64,000 nt of DNA from Actinomycetes bacterium (GTDB lineage Bacteria; Actinomycetota; Actinomycetes; Actinomycetales; Micrococcaceae), in NCBI GenBank assembly GCA_023426375.1, contig JAFAAV010000037.1, forward strand, positions 39,583-103,582. The letters are read 5' to 3'. The position numbers and the translations under genes are program-made. Positions within the stretch are counted from its first letter, which is position 1. Each line of letters begins with the position of its first letter. Positions 17,948-26,779 of the stretch are shown here, piece by piece. The notes beneath the pieces are model-generated. The model did no database searches. It was given only the letters and a program-made list of their open reading frames with translations, and was not told where the DNA came from.

Positions 17948-18412
17948 TTACTTGTCGCTGACCGCGGCGGCGAGGTTCTCCAGGGACTCCTCGAGCACGG
18001 ACTCCGGGAACACCGGGAAGCTCAGCTTCTTGAGGAGCTTGGGGTGCACGTCCGACCACGAGTAGGTCAGCGTGACCTGGGTGGAATCGGGACCCTGGGG
18101 CTGCAGCTCGTACAGCCACTCCCAGCCGTTGTGCTCGATGGGGGTGCCCTCCTGGCAGGGCTTCCACGCGATCAGCTTGTTGGAATCGAAACCGGTGACG
18201 TGGTTCTCCATCTTGTAGTCACCGCCCATGGCCTCCGCGTGCATGTTCATGACGAATACGTCCCCGACCTGCTGAATACGCTGGTCGGTGCCGGACACCA
18301 CGGTGCCGGAGCCATCCACCTGCGGGTGCTTGGCGGGCAGGGAGAGCACCTCGAAAATATCCTCGGCCGGGGCGTCAATGGTCCGAGTGGCGCTGATGCT
18401 GGTCTCGCTCAC
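17948..18412 (-). CDS. SRPBCC-family (polyketide cyclase/START-like) protein
   Basis: A 154-aa START/Bet v1-like fold protein: the N-terminal RTIDAPAEDIFEVLS, a central hydrophobic-pocket segment and a C-terminal long helix. Such proteins bind or transform hydrophobic ligands; no ligand can be named. The GTG start has AGAGG about 7 bases upstream. It lies downstream of the glycosyltransferase operon on the same strand but separated by 80 bases with its own ribosome binding site. Confidence 0.75.
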   Translation of the reverse strand: MSETSISATRTIDAPAEDIFEVLSLPAKHPQVDGSGTVVSGTDQRIQQVGDVFVMNMHAEAMGGDYKMENHVTGFDSNKLIAWKPCQEGTPIEHNGWEWLYELQPQGPDSTQVTLTYSWSDVHPKLLKKLSFPVFPESVLEESLENLAAAVSDK

Positions 18413-18492
18413 GAGAAACCTCTTTCTGTGATCGACAATGGGACGAACTACTTTTCACTCTAGGCAACGCCCGCCCCGCTCCGGCAAGGACT

Positions 18493-19257
18493 TCAGCGAT
18501 CGGCGAAGCCCTCCACCGGTCCGCGCTGGGCGTCTTGGTGCGCACCGTACTGAGCCGCGAGATTGCGCAAGTGGTACGCGAACCCCAGGGCAGCGCGGCC
18601 ACGCAACCGTCCAGAGGTGATCGCGCGGATGCGATCCGTGGCCTCCACCCGCGCCCCGCGAGCGCGCAGCTGTGCCACCACGGCCTCGTCCTCGCTGCAT
18701 TCGATATCGGGAAAGCCCCCGGCCGCTTCGAACGCCCGGGCACGCACGCCCATGTTGGCCGCGTGGATATAGGGGTGCCCCTCCGTCAGGTCATGTTCCA
18801 GGTGCCACAACCTGACAACGTGCTCGGGGCATTCGACGGGGTCCGGTTCCACGGTGCCGAGCACGGCGTCCGCCCCGGCGCGGGCACGTTCCATCTGATA
18901 GCTCAGCCAGTTCTTCGGGACGGCGGTGTCCGCGTCCGTGGAAGCGATCCAGTCCGCACCCATGCCCAGGGCGTGGTTCGCGGCGGCCTGGCGCGCTCCG
19001 CCGGCGCTCGCCCAATCACCCTCGAGCACCGTGACGGTCACTTGCTTTTCCAGCCCCGACGACGCCGCCGTCCACGCGTCACGCGCGGCCGGCACCGTGC
19101 GGTCGGTGCAGCTGTCCGCGGCCAGGATCACGTCAACGGTGGCCTCCGGTTCGATCCGCACCAGAGCCTGAACCGCCCGGGCGACCGATTCGATGCACCT
19201 GACCACCCGTTCTTCTTCATTGCATGCGGGAATCACCACCGCGACCCGTGGACTCAT
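18493..19257 (-). CDS. Family 2 glycosyltransferase
   Basis: A 254-aa GT-A-fold glycosyltransferase. It starts with VAVVIPACNEEERV, has the metal-binding TDADT (DxD type) near residue 127 and a catalytic-base-like ECSEDEAV segment near 202. No membrane helices are seen, so it is soluble or peripheral. The ATG at 19257 overlaps the deacetylase/methyltransferase stop by four bases. It is the last gene of the trio. Confidence 0.85.
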   Translation of the reverse strand: MSPRVAVVIPACNEEERVVRCIESVARAVQALVRIEPEATVDVILAADSCTDRTVPAARDAWTAASSGLEKQVTVTVLEGDWASAGGARQAAANHALGMGADWIASTDADTAVPKNWLSYQMERARAGADAVLGTVEPDPVECPEHVVRLWHLEHDLTEGHPYIHAANMGVRARAFEAAGGFPDIECSEDEAVVAQLRARGARVEATDRIRAITSGRLRGRAALGFAYHLRNLAAQYGAHQDAQRGPVEGFADR

Positions 19258-20591
19258 GCTCGCCCGCGCGGAGTGCGCGTGTAGATGTCGATCTCGAAAT
19301 CGGTCTCGCGGTGCTCCACCAACCGTGTCAGGTTGCGGCGACGCCGGGCCTCACGGTGCACGTCATCCCCGTCGAGCGGCCAGTCCTTGATGGGGTGACG
19401 CCAGTGACACAGCACCAAGTGACCGTCCGGTGCCAGTGCTTTGGTGCACAGCGACAGCAGTTCTTTCCACTGTTCTGGCGAACAGAAGTACCCCACCTCG
19501 CTCACCACGATCAGGTCCAGCTCGGTCCACGCAGAATCCCACTGTTCTGGCAGCACGGCGTTGCGCAATTGCACATTCTTGATCCCCCGCTCGGTGAGGC
19601 GCGCCCGGGCCTTGCCCAAAGCGACGTCGCTCGCGTCCACCGCGGTCATCACCCCCACCTGCGCGGCCAACTGCGCAGTCAGTGCACCGGTGGAGCACCC
19701 GATATCCAGGGCGCGGGGGTACAACTCACGCGGCAGACTGGCGGTGAGCACGTCGCGTTTGCGGTGCTCGTAGCGGGAACTGTCCACGTTCCACGGGTCC
19801 TCGGATTCCGTGTGGACACGGTTGAAGACCGGAGTCTGATGGGGTGCGGACAGGACGAAATACTCGCGGTCCCGCTCGAAATGCTCCAGGATGTGCGGCC
19901 CGAGCAGCACCTCGTCACCAGGGCGGTCCGAGAGCGGGCGCACCTGCGACGCATGATGTTCCAGGGCCTGCTGCTTGGCGTCCCGGTCATCGTCGGAGAG
20001 CGGCACGTGCACCAGCCCGCGCGGAAGTTTGGTGGGGGTTCCCCAGTGCCACCACCAAATGGGGTACTGAATACAGCGCACCGCGGCGGCACCCGCGCTG
20101 TGCTGCACCTGGGCCGCGAGGATCTCGTGATCCGGGTGACCGTCCTTGACCCACGTGACCACGGCCAACGGCTGGTTGCCCTGAGCCGCCCAGCTCACGG
20201 CCTCGTGAACGGGGCCTTCGAGTACCTCTGCCGTGAGCCCGCCATCGGGCAGCGCAAGGTATTCGGGGGTCACGCAGCCAGCGGTGATGGCGCTGACCGC
20301 CTCCGCCATTTCTTGGTGACGCACGCGCGACAGCGATTCCTGGCTGTGCGTGGGTGAATCCGGGTGGGACTTCTCCCCCAGCGTGGCCACGATGACGCGC
20401 ACGGTGGCGCCGGACTGGATCAGTCGATGCACGGTGCCACCCGCACCGAGGGTCTCGTCATCCGGATGAGCGGCGAAGACGACCGCGCGGTCCACACGGT
20501 CCAAGTCCAGCTCTGGGACTGCGCGCAGGGCCCTGCTGTCGGCCCACTTCCGCTCCGGAGTTCCGGGGTCCCGGTGATCGAAGGTCACCAC
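19254..20591 (-). CDS. Bifunctional PIG-L deacetylase / SAM-dependent methyltransferase
   Basis: A 445-aa two-domain protein. Residues about 35-240 are a PIG-L/LmbE zinc deacetylase: AAHPDDETLG and GHPDHE provide the Zn ligands and the catalytic Asp. Residues about 265-440 are a class I methyltransferase of the NodS type with the SAM motif ALDIGCSTGALT. PIG-L enzymes remove N-acetyl groups from amino sugars (as in mycothiol synthesis); the fusion suggests deacetylation and methylation of the same product. The GTG at 20591 overlaps the acyl-CoA dehydrogenase stop by seven bases. Confidence 0.87.
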   Translation of the reverse strand: MVTFDHRDPGTPERKWADSRALRAVPELDLDRVDRAVVFAAHPDDETLGAGGTVHRLIQSGATVRVIVATLGEKSHPDSPTHSQESLSRVRHQEMAEAVSAITAGCVTPEYLALPDGGLTAEVLEGPVHEAVSWAAQGNQPLAVVTWVKDGHPDHEILAAQVQHSAGAAAVRCIQYPIWWWHWGTPTKLPRGLVHVPLSDDDRDAKQQALEHHASQVRPLSDRPGDEVLLGPHILEHFERDREYFVLSAPHQTPVFNRVHTESEDPWNVDSSRYEHRKRDVLTASLPRELYPRALDIGCSTGALTAQLAAQVGVMTAVDASDVALGKARARLTERGIKNVQLRNAVLPEQWDSAWTELDLIVVSEVGYFCSPEQWKELLSLCTKALAPDGHLVLCHWRHPIKDWPLDGDDVHREARRRRNLTRLVEHRETDFEIDIYTRTPRGRA

Positions 20592-21652
20592 GGTGTGCCC
20601 TCCTTGCTCGCTTGGCCCCTGGGGTGTGCGGCAAGCAACAACTCGCCCAGGGCCGAGTTGTCCCGCTCGGCATGGTCCTGCCGGATGTACACCTGCAAAG
20701 AAGAAACTCGACGGATGTGGGCAGCGTCCCCGGTGAGCGGGCCCGGCCCCGTGGCCCGGGAGACTTCACCTAGTACCGTCTCCGCGGCTTCCGCTACCGT
20801 TCGGCGAACACGCAACGCCCACAACGCACCCTGCTCCCCCGTGGCCGCACCGCCGTCGACGGCGCTCGCCGCCCGGTCGAGCACGGCCGAGGCCGCGGTC
20901 AGGGCCAGGTCCACGCGACCGAGGTGGGCGTGAGCGGCGTCGTCGAGGGGTTTGTGCGGGGCCAAGGAGCGTTGCCAGAGGAGGTCCGCCACGGACTGGG
21001 CACCGCCGAGCCAGATCGCGGCCACACCCATGCCACCCCAGGCGAATCCGGGGCGGGTCAGGTACCACTCATCCTCACCGAGGGGATCGGCGGGCACCGA
21101 GCGGAAGGTCACCGCGGTAGTGGGTACGTCCGCCAATCCTTGTGCAACCCACGTGTCGTTGTGCTCCGGTACGAATCCGGGATGGTCCGTCGAGATCACG
21201 AACGCGCGACGGTGGCCGGTGGGCTCCCCCGTGTGATCCGTGACGTGCGCGGTGACCACGGCGCGGCTCACGAACTCCGCGAGGGAGCACCATGGCTTGG
21301 TGCCGGTCAGCGTCCAGCCGGTCTCGGACGGCGTGGCGGTCAGTGGCGTGCCGGGGCCTTCAGCCGCCCACACGGCCCAGGTGTCCGAATCGGTGAGAAG
21401 GTCGGTACGGCCGGCCTGATCGATGATGGCCACAGCGTCCAGGTGGGGCTCGATGATGCGCGCGTAGGCGAGATCCAATCTGCCCAGATCGCTCAGAGCG
21501 GCCCAGAGTTCGCGCGTGTTGCCCTGACCGGGGAGCGGAAGGTCACGCGTCAGCTCCCCGGCCCTGTTCAGGCCGTGGCGGACGAACTCCTCCACCTGCC
21601 CGGGCACGGGGCGAGGGCTCTGCGGGATCGGCAACGTCGACTCGTCAAACAC
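20585..21652 (-). CDS. Acyl-CoA dehydrogenase-like flavoprotein
   Basis: A 355-aa acyl-CoA dehydrogenase-fold protein: helical N-domain, a beta-domain with GWTLTGTKPWCSLAEF, and a C-terminal helical bundle ending in IRQDHAERDNSALG. The usual C-terminal catalytic glutamate motif (YEGT-like) is not visible, so it may not oxidise ordinary acyl-CoAs. It is the first gene of a three-gene coupled operon with the deacetylase/methyltransferase and glycosyltransferase, and divergent from a GntR-type regulator. Confidence 0.8.
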   Translation of the reverse strand: MFDESTLPIPQSPRPVPGQVEEFVRHGLNRAGELTRDLPLPGQGNTRELWAALSDLGRLDLAYARIIEPHLDAVAIIDQAGRTDLLTDSDTWAVWAAEGPGTPLTATPSETGWTLTGTKPWCSLAEFVSRAVVTAHVTDHTGEPTGHRRAFVISTDHPGFVPEHNDTWVAQGLADVPTTAVTFRSVPADPLGEDEWYLTRPGFAWGGMGVAAIWLGGAQSVADLLWQRSLAPHKPLDDAAHAHLGRVDLALTAASAVLDRAASAVDGGAATGEQGALWALRVRRTVAEAAETVLGEVSRATGPGPLTGDAAHIRRVSSLQVYIRQDHAERDNSALGELLLAAHPRGQASKEGTPW

Positions 21653-21721
21653 AGTAATAAGCCTACGTGCTTTGGGGGTAAGGCCGCGCCCACCCGCAGG
21701 GCCGTGCCCGGATTTGTATCA

Positions 21722-21733
21722 TGTTTAGTAACA
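21722..21733. promoter_or_regulatory. Operator-like inverted repeat upstream of the GntR gene
   Basis: TGTT-TAGT-AACA at 21722-21733 is an inverted repeat inside an A/T-rich patch between the divergent trio operon and the regulator. This suits autoregulation by a GntR-family protein. There is no experimental or comparative support within the window. Confidence 0.35.
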
Positions 21734-21768
21734 CGCTTGATGATTCGCCGCTCGGAGGGGTCCCCGCC

Positions 21769-22155
21769 ATGTCCACCACCCAGGCAACGTTCACCGTGGA
21801 CACCAACTCCCCGGTGCCCGTGTTCGAGCAGCTCGTCCAATGCGTCACGGACGGAATCGCTTCCGGTTCGTTGGAAGCCGGAGACCGGATTCCCCCGGTG
21901 CGTTCGCTGGCCAACGAACTGGGATTGGCCAACGGAACCGTGGCCAAGGCCTACCGCACCATGGAGGCCAGCGGTCTAATCGAAACCCGCGGCCGCAAGG
22001 GCACGTTCATCGCACAGTCCTCCGACGACCGCCACGCAGCAGCCTGCCGTGCCGCCGCCGACTACTTGGACCGCGCCGCCGGAGACCTGCACTACTCCCC
22101 CGAGGAATGCCTGCAGATCGTGCAGAGGATGCTGGATCAGCGCGTGGCGAAGTGA
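21769..22155 (+). CDS. GntR-family transcriptional regulator, YtrA-like
   Basis: A 128-aa regulator consisting of the GntR winged helix (residues about 15-85, with LANELGLANGTVAKAYRTMEASGLI) and a short C-terminal helix pair, the compact YtrA type that has no large effector domain. The ATG at 21769 has GGAGGGG 8 bases upstream; the in-frame ATG at 21721 lacks one. YtrA-type regulators often control adjacent membrane-transport or envelope genes; here the divergent trio is the obvious candidate target. Confidence 0.85.
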   Translation: MSTTQATFTVDTNSPVPVFEQLVQCVTDGIASGSLEAGDRIPPVRSLANELGLANGTVAKAYRTMEASGLIETRGRKGTFIAQSSDDRHAAACRAAADYLDRAAGDLHYSPEECLQIVQRMLDQRVAK

Positions 22156-22197
22156 GAACTCGCACCCAGGGGTCACGGCACTCGGCAGGGCCCTGCA

Positions 22198-22261
22198 CCA
22201 TTTGATGCCGCCTTACTGCACGGTAGGGCGGGTTACTTTGCAGTAAACCGGAATGAAATGG
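22198..22261. repeat. 64-bp palindromic intergenic element, copy A
   Basis: It begins CCATTT and ends AAATGG, with inner arms TTACTGC (22213-22219) and GCAGTAA (22240-22246) and an inner GTA/TAC pair. Similar elements lie at 24348-24412 and 33104-33167. It sits between the convergent GntR and TetR genes and could also end transcription. Confidence 0.8.
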
Positions 22262-22288
22262 CTCCCGGACATCCGAGCCACGCTCGAC

Positions 22289-22903
22289 CTACGAATCGAC
22301 CCGCCAACCTGAGCGGAGCAGGTCGCCCAATTCTTGACCGGTCGAACCGTCCGCGGACGGGGTGCCCTGAGCCCAGGCCATGGACAGGGTCGCGAGGTAC
22401 AGATTTCGACCGGTGAGACCCTTGCGCGCCAGCCCATCTTCCTGGGCGGCTTTCAAGAACGCGCCGGTCGTGTCGATCACTTCCTGGCAGGTGAGGCGCA
22501 GCGGGGAATCCTGCTCGCCCAGGGCGGTGCGCAGCGGTTCGGGCAGACCCTCGTAGGCCGTCATCCAGCGAGTCACGGCATCGAGCCAGCGTTCGAGTGC
22601 AGCGCCGGAATCGCTGGCCTCTTTCTCGATGGCCGCGGCCTCGGCACTCAAGTCCGGCTGGCGCCCCTCGAGAACGCCGGCAACCAGAGCGTCCCTGGTG
22701 GGGAAATGGCGGTAGAGCGTCCCCGCGCCCACACCAGCCCGCTTGGCGACCGCATCCATGGAGACTTCCAGCCCCTCGGAAGCGAAGACCTGTTCGGCGA
22801 TCTCCACAATGTGCGCTCGATTGCGCCGGGCATCAGCACGGGTGGGACGCGTGTTCCGAGTGGGGCGCTCTGATGAGGGGCCTCCGCCCACGGCTGAAGT
22901 CAT
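22289..22903 (-). CDS. TetR-family transcriptional regulator
   Basis: A 204-aa TetR protein with the helix-turn-helix in residues about 30-72 (SMDAVAKRAGVGAGTLYRHFPTRD) and a helical ligand domain. It is divergent from the flavin monooxygenase gene, with two operator-like palindromes in the 112-base gap, so it very likely represses both itself and the monooxygenase until a substrate-like ligand binds. Confidence 0.88.
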   Translation of the reverse strand: MTSAVGGGPSSERPTRNTRPTRADARRNRAHIVEIAEQVFASEGLEVSMDAVAKRAGVGAGTLYRHFPTRDALVAGVLEGRQPDLSAEAAAIEKEASDSGAALERWLDAVTRWMTAYEGLPEPLRTALGEQDSPLRLTCQEVIDTTGAFLKAAQEDGLARKGLTGRNLYLATLSMAWAQGTPSADGSTGQELGDLLRSGWRVDS

Positions 22904-22930
22904 GACGAGAACCGCCTTATCGGTTGATTA

Positions 22931-22977
22931 ACGGAGAGCCTCTCCGTATTTTGGATCCTAAACCGGAGAGTGTCTCC
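22931..22977. promoter_or_regulatory. Tandem TetR operator-like palindromes
   Basis: Site 1 is ACGGAGAG-C-CTCTCCGT at 22931-22947, a perfect 8-bp inverted repeat. Site 2 at 22964-22977 repeats the same half-sites less perfectly (CGGAGA..TCTCCC). The centres are about 31-32 bp apart, three helical turns, on the same DNA face. They lie midway between the TetR gene and the monooxygenase gene, which itself starts at 23016 after an AGGAG box. Confidence 0.75.
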
Positions 22978-23015
22978 CATTATCTCACGAACCAACATCC
23001 CTCACAGGAGTCCCC

Positions 23016-24338
23016 ATGAGCAAACAACAGATGATCCTCGGCATGCAACTGGGCAGCGGCTACGGTACGCAGCCCATGGCCTGGAAAGCACCGGGGGTCG
23101 ACTCGTCCAACTTCACGAATTTCGACGCCCTGGTCCGCTACGCCCAGGCCGCCGAGCGCGGAAAGTTCGCCTTTCTCTTCCTCCCGGACTTCGCGGGCTT
23201 GAGCGCCGTTCCCGAGCAGGAAGCCCCCATGGTCACGCTGGATCCCATGATGACCCTGGCAGCGGTGGCGCGCGGTACCGAACGCATCGGACTGGTCGCC
23301 ACCGGTTCCACCACGTTCAACGAGCCCTTCAACACGGCGCGCCAGTTCAAGGCCCTGGACGTCATGAGTCACGGTCGCGCGGGGTGGAACGCCGTGACCA
23401 CCAGCGACCCTGCTTCCGGTGCCAATTACGGCAAGGAGATCGCACCCCGCCCGGAGCGCTACGAACGCGCCCACGAGACCATCCAGATCGCCCAGGCCCT
23501 GTGGGGTAGCTGGGAGAAGGACGCGTGGGTCAGGGATCGCTCCACGGGCACGTTCGTGGATCCCACCAAGATTCAGCCGATCAACCTGCAGGGCAAGCAC
23601 GTGGGCTCCCGCGGCCCGCTGATCATTCCCCCGTCCGAGCAGGGCCAACCGGTGATTTTCCAGGCCGGTGGCGGTGAGTACGGTCTGGGCCTGGCAGGTC
23701 GGTACGCCAGCGCCGTCATCGGTTCCACGTACACGATCGAGGACGCCAAGGCCCAGCGTGCCGCCGTCCGCAGGGCCGCAGAGGATGCCGGTCGTGATCC
23801 GGACGAGGTCAAGTTCTTTCCCGGAGTTCAACCCGCCATCGCCGGGAGCAAGCGCGAGGCCCTGGACCGGCGCGCAGCGCTGGGCCGCAAGGTCTTCCCC
23901 GCACGCGTTCCCTACCTGGGTGCCATGCTCGGTCTGTCGCTGGACGTGTCCCAGATGGACCAGCCCCTGACCCCTGAGCAATTGGACGCCGCTCGGCCCA
24001 GTCCGTTCGATCCTCGGTCCCCGCGTGCTCTGGAGGTTGCACGAGAGGGCTGGAGCATCCGCGACATCCTGGCCCACGGTGTGATCGACTACCACCCCAC
24101 CCCCGTGGGCACCGCCGAGGACACCGCGAACCACCTTCAGGAATGGTTCGAGGCCGGCGCCGCGGACGGTTTCTGGATCAACATCGACATCTACGAGGAC
24201 GGCATCGACACGTTCGTGGACCAGGTGGTGCCCATCTTGCAGGAACGCGGGCTCTACCACGCCGACTACGAGGGAACCACGCTCCGCGATCACCTGGGCG
24301 TTCCCGAGCAGTACGGCCAGGACCCGCGCCTCAGCTGA
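23016..24338 (+). CDS. LLM-class flavin-dependent monooxygenase (NtaA/SnaA/DszA-like)
   Basis: A 440-aa bacterial-luciferase-fold monooxygenase of the NtaA/SnaA/SoxA/DszA subfamily, which uses FMNH2 from a separate reductase. Family landmarks are RYAQAAERGKFAFLFLPDF, the ATGSTTFNEPFNTARQFKALD block and the GRAGWNAVTT segment. Substrates in the family include aminopolycarboxylates, alkyl sulfonates and sulfur heterocycles; none can be assigned here. It is probably controlled by the divergent TetR protein. No flavin reductase is adjacent. Confidence 0.88.
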   Translation: MSKQQMILGMQLGSGYGTQPMAWKAPGVDSSNFTNFDALVRYAQAAERGKFAFLFLPDFAGLSAVPEQEAPMVTLDPMMTLAAVARGTERIGLVATGSTTFNEPFNTARQFKALDVMSHGRAGWNAVTTSDPASGANYGKEIAPRPERYERAHETIQIAQALWGSWEKDAWVRDRSTGTFVDPTKIQPINLQGKHVGSRGPLIIPPSEQGQPVIFQAGGGEYGLGLAGRYASAVIGSTYTIEDAKAQRAAVRRAAEDAGRDPDEVKFFPGVQPAIAGSKREALDRRAALGRKVFPARVPYLGAMLGLSLDVSQMDQPLTPEQLDAARPSPFDPRSPRALEVAREGWSIRDILAHGVIDYHPTPVGTAEDTANHLQEWFEAGAADGFWINIDIYEDGIDTFVDQVVPILQERGLYHADYEGTTLRDHLGVPEQYGQDPRLS

Positions 24339-24347
24339 CGAGGCTCG

Positions 24348-24412
24348 CCATTTCATGACGCCTTACTGCAAGGTAGGGGGGGCTTACCGAGCAGTAAAGG
24401 GTCATCAGATGG
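24348..24412. repeat. 65-bp palindromic intergenic element, copy B
   Basis: It begins CCATTTCATGACG and ends ATCAGATGG, with arms TTACTGC (24363-24369) and GCAGTAA (24391-24397). It is the closest copy to an ideal palindrome, and the outer GCCAT/ATGGC extends it by one pair. It lies 9 bases after the monooxygenase stop and downstream of the convergent narK. Confidence 0.8.
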
Positions 24413-24483
24413 CGCCGGCCCAGTGGGCCTCGCGGGCTGGGGCCTCGCAGGCTCGGCGGACCACGTTGCAGAGACGACGACGA

Positions 24484-24516
24484 CGGCGCGAGCGGGCTGG
24501 TTGCCCGCTCGCGCCG
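24484..24516. terminator. Perfect hairpin terminator downstream of narK
   Basis: CGGCGCGAGCGGGC at 24484-24497 and GCCCGCTCGCGCCG at 24503-24516 form a perfect 14-bp stem with a TGGTT loop. It probably ends the nar operon and isolates it from the convergent monooxygenase gene. There is no long T-run, as is common in high-GC actinobacteria. Confidence 0.75.
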
Positions 24517-24617
24517 TGTGGTGTCGAGCGCCGTCGTCCTTCGTGCGGCCTGGTGAAACCTGGCGTGGTCCCGCATGTGCTTTCGGGAGTCCGACGCCGC
24601 GGGACGTCGCGCCTCGG

Positions 24618-25871
24618 TTACTTGACCGGCGCCTGCTCGAACGGCTTGTCGTTCTCGTTGGTCTTGCCGCCGTTACGCACCACGAGCGCCAGCAGGAACG
24701 CGAGTGCCGCGAACACGGCCAACAGCGTGAGTCCCACGAAGTACGAGCGGTTGTCCGGGTTGTAGGTGGCACCCATGACCAGCGGCGGGAAGTAACCGCC
24801 CAGGCCACCAGCTGCGGCGATGATGCCGCCGATGGTGCCCACGTCCTTGGCGGGGGCCGCACGACCGACCCAACCGAACACACCACCGGTGCCCAGGCCC
24901 AGGAACACGGCCATGGCCAGGAACAGCGGCCCGTACACGTGTTCGGCGTCCGGCTGGAAAGCTACGAGCATCGCCAGGACGATGGTGCCGCCGAACGAAG
25001 TCAGGGTGACGATCTTGGGTCCGAACTTGTCCGCAAGCGTGCCGCCGATGGGGCGGGCGATCACGGCGGCCAGAGCGAAACCGGCGGTGCGAGTACCGGC
25101 GCCGGTCGGGTCGTACTCGTACACGTTGGCCAGGTAGGTCGGCAGATAGTTGGAGAAGGCAACGAACGCGCCGAAGACCACGGCGTACAGGAAGCACAGC
25201 TGCCACGTGACCTTGAGACTGAAGGCCTGCTTGAGTTTGGGCATCATCGGCTCGACCTTGCGTCCGGCACGGGCCGGGGAGTCACGCAGCAGCAGCCAGC
25301 ACAGCAGGGCGCTGAGCGCCACGATCGCGGCAATGATCACGTGGGTGGCCATGTATCCGGTGGCTGCCACGAGCCGCGGGGTGAAGAATGCGGAGACCGC
25401 CGTGCCCACCATGCCCGCGCCGAACACACCGGTTGCGAAACCCTTGCGGTTGGACTCGTACCAGGCAGAGCAGAACGGGATACCGATCGCGAACACGGTG
25501 CCGGCAATACCCAGGAAGAACGCGACAGCCACCAGCAGCGGGAAGTTGTTGAGCTGACCCACCAGGCCCGTGAGCAACACCAGCGGTGCGGTAATGCCCA
25601 GGATCACGGTGAACATGACACGTCCGCCGTATTTATCGGTGAGCGCACCCACCGGAACTCGGGCGATCGAACCCACGAAGATGGGCATGGCCACCAGGAT
25701 GGCCGTCTGCCCCGGGGTCAGCGACATCTCACCGGCGTAGCGTTTGGACAGCGGTCCCACGATGGTCCACGCCCAGAAGCCCACGGTGGACGCCAGGGTG
25801 GCCAGGACCAGGTTCTTGAGTTGACCCTGTTTCAAGTTCGGTGCCGCTGACGCGGCTTGAACGGAGGACAT
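24618..25871 (-). CDS. narK: Nitrate/nitrite transporter
   Basis: A 417-aa MFS protein of the nitrate/nitrite porter family with about 12 helices. Signatures are the motif A loop TDKYGGRVMF, a second ADKFGPKIVT loop and the nitrate-signature-like glycine-rich segment GTIGGIIAAAGGLGGYFPP. It imports nitrate and/or exports nitrite for the respiratory reductase. The ATG at 25871 has AAGGAG 7 bases upstream; the longer open frame upstream overlaps narI and is not real. It is the last gene of narGHJIK, about 100 bases after narI. Confidence 0.9.
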   Translation of the reverse strand: MSSVQAASAAPNLKQGQLKNLVLATLASTVGFWAWTIVGPLSKRYAGEMSLTPGQTAILVAMPIFVGSIARVPVGALTDKYGGRVMFTVILGITAPLVLLTGLVGQLNNFPLLVAVAFFLGIAGTVFAIGIPFCSAWYESNRKGFATGVFGAGMVGTAVSAFFTPRLVAATGYMATHVIIAAIVALSALLCWLLLRDSPARAGRKVEPMMPKLKQAFSLKVTWQLCFLYAVVFGAFVAFSNYLPTYLANVYEYDPTGAGTRTAGFALAAVIARPIGGTLADKFGPKIVTLTSFGGTIVLAMLVAFQPDAEHVYGPLFLAMAVFLGLGTGGVFGWVGRAAPAKDVGTIGGIIAAAGGLGGYFPPLVMGATYNPDNRSYFVGLTLLAVFAALAFLLALVVRNGGKTNENDKPFEQAPVK

Positions 25872-25972
25872 GACTCTCCTTCTGCGAATGCTGCGAGTTC
25901 TGAAACTTCTGAGACGTGGTGGGCCGGGCCCGGGAGTCGCTCCGAACATGCGCCTCCCGAACCGGACATGAA

Positions 25973-26779
25973 TTACTTGACGCGCGTGGAACCGGAACGC
26001 TCGCGGGGAGGCCGGGTGCGGCGTCGTCCGCTGTCGCGATCCTGTGTGCCGATCGGCTCCCAACCGCGGCGCACCGGAGCGGAACCGGTACGGGGGCTGG
26101 AACCACGGGTGCGGTACACGATGTACGGGCGGAACAGGTAGTGCAGCGGCGCGGTGAACGCGTGCACCAGGCGGGTGAAGGGCCAGATCGCGAACAGCGC
26201 CATGCCCCACAGCACGTGGATGTGGAACGAGGTGGACGCCGCTGCCATGGCCCCGACATCCGGCTGCAGGATCCACAGCGAACGGAACCACGGGGACACG
26301 GTCTCGCGGTAGTCCACGGTGTTCGGGTCGAAGACGGCCAGCACGGTGGTGGCCAGGCCGGCCAGAATAGCTCCCAGCAGCATCACGTACATGAATTTGT
26401 CGTTACCGGTCGTGGCCATGAAGACCGGGCCGGTGCGGCGTCGGCGAACGATCAGCATGACAATGCCCACGAGCGTTCCCACACCGGCCACCGTGCCGAT
26501 GGACAGCGCGAGGAAGTGGTACGCGTGCTCGGACATGCCCACGGCCTCGGTCCAGGACTTGGGAATCACAAGGCCCACGATGTGGCCCACGAGCACCGCC
26601 AGAATGCCGAAGTGGAACAGCGGCGAGGCAATCCTCAGCAGTCGGGATTCGTAGAGCTGGGACGAACGGGTGGTCCATCCGAACTGGTCGTACTTGTAGC
26701 GCCAGATCAACCCGCCGATCAGCACCGCCATCACCACGTACGGCAGCACGCCCCACAGCAGAGTGTCGAGAATGTTCAC
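25973..26779 (-). CDS. narI: Respiratory nitrate reductase, gamma subunit (cytochrome b)
   Basis: A 268-aa membrane cytochrome with five helices. The di-heme ligands are seen as LFHFGILAVLVGH (helix 2) and SFHIH plus RLVHAF (helix 5). It oxidises quinol and passes electrons to NarH. The C-terminal ~40 residues form a basic Arg-rich tail beyond the usual end. The ATG overlaps narJ by four bases. Confidence 0.92.
   Translation of the reverse strand: MNILDTLLWGVLPYVVMAVLIGGLIWRYKYDQFGWTTRSSQLYESRLLRIASPLFHFGILAVLVGHIVGLVIPKSWTEAVGMSEHAYHFLALSIGTVAGVGTLVGIVMLIVRRRRTGPVFMATTGNDKFMYVMLLGAILAGLATTVLAVFDPNTVDYRETVSPWFRSLWILQPDVGAMAAASTSFHIHVLWGMALFAIWPFTRLVHAFTAPLHYLFRPYIVYRTRGSSPRTGSAPVRRGWEPIGTQDRDSGRRRTRPPRERSGSTRVK

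Noticed and set aside
25872..26291. An upstream extension of narK into narI
   Set aside because: It reads narI out of frame. The ATG at 25871 has AAGGAG at the right distance and matches NarK length.
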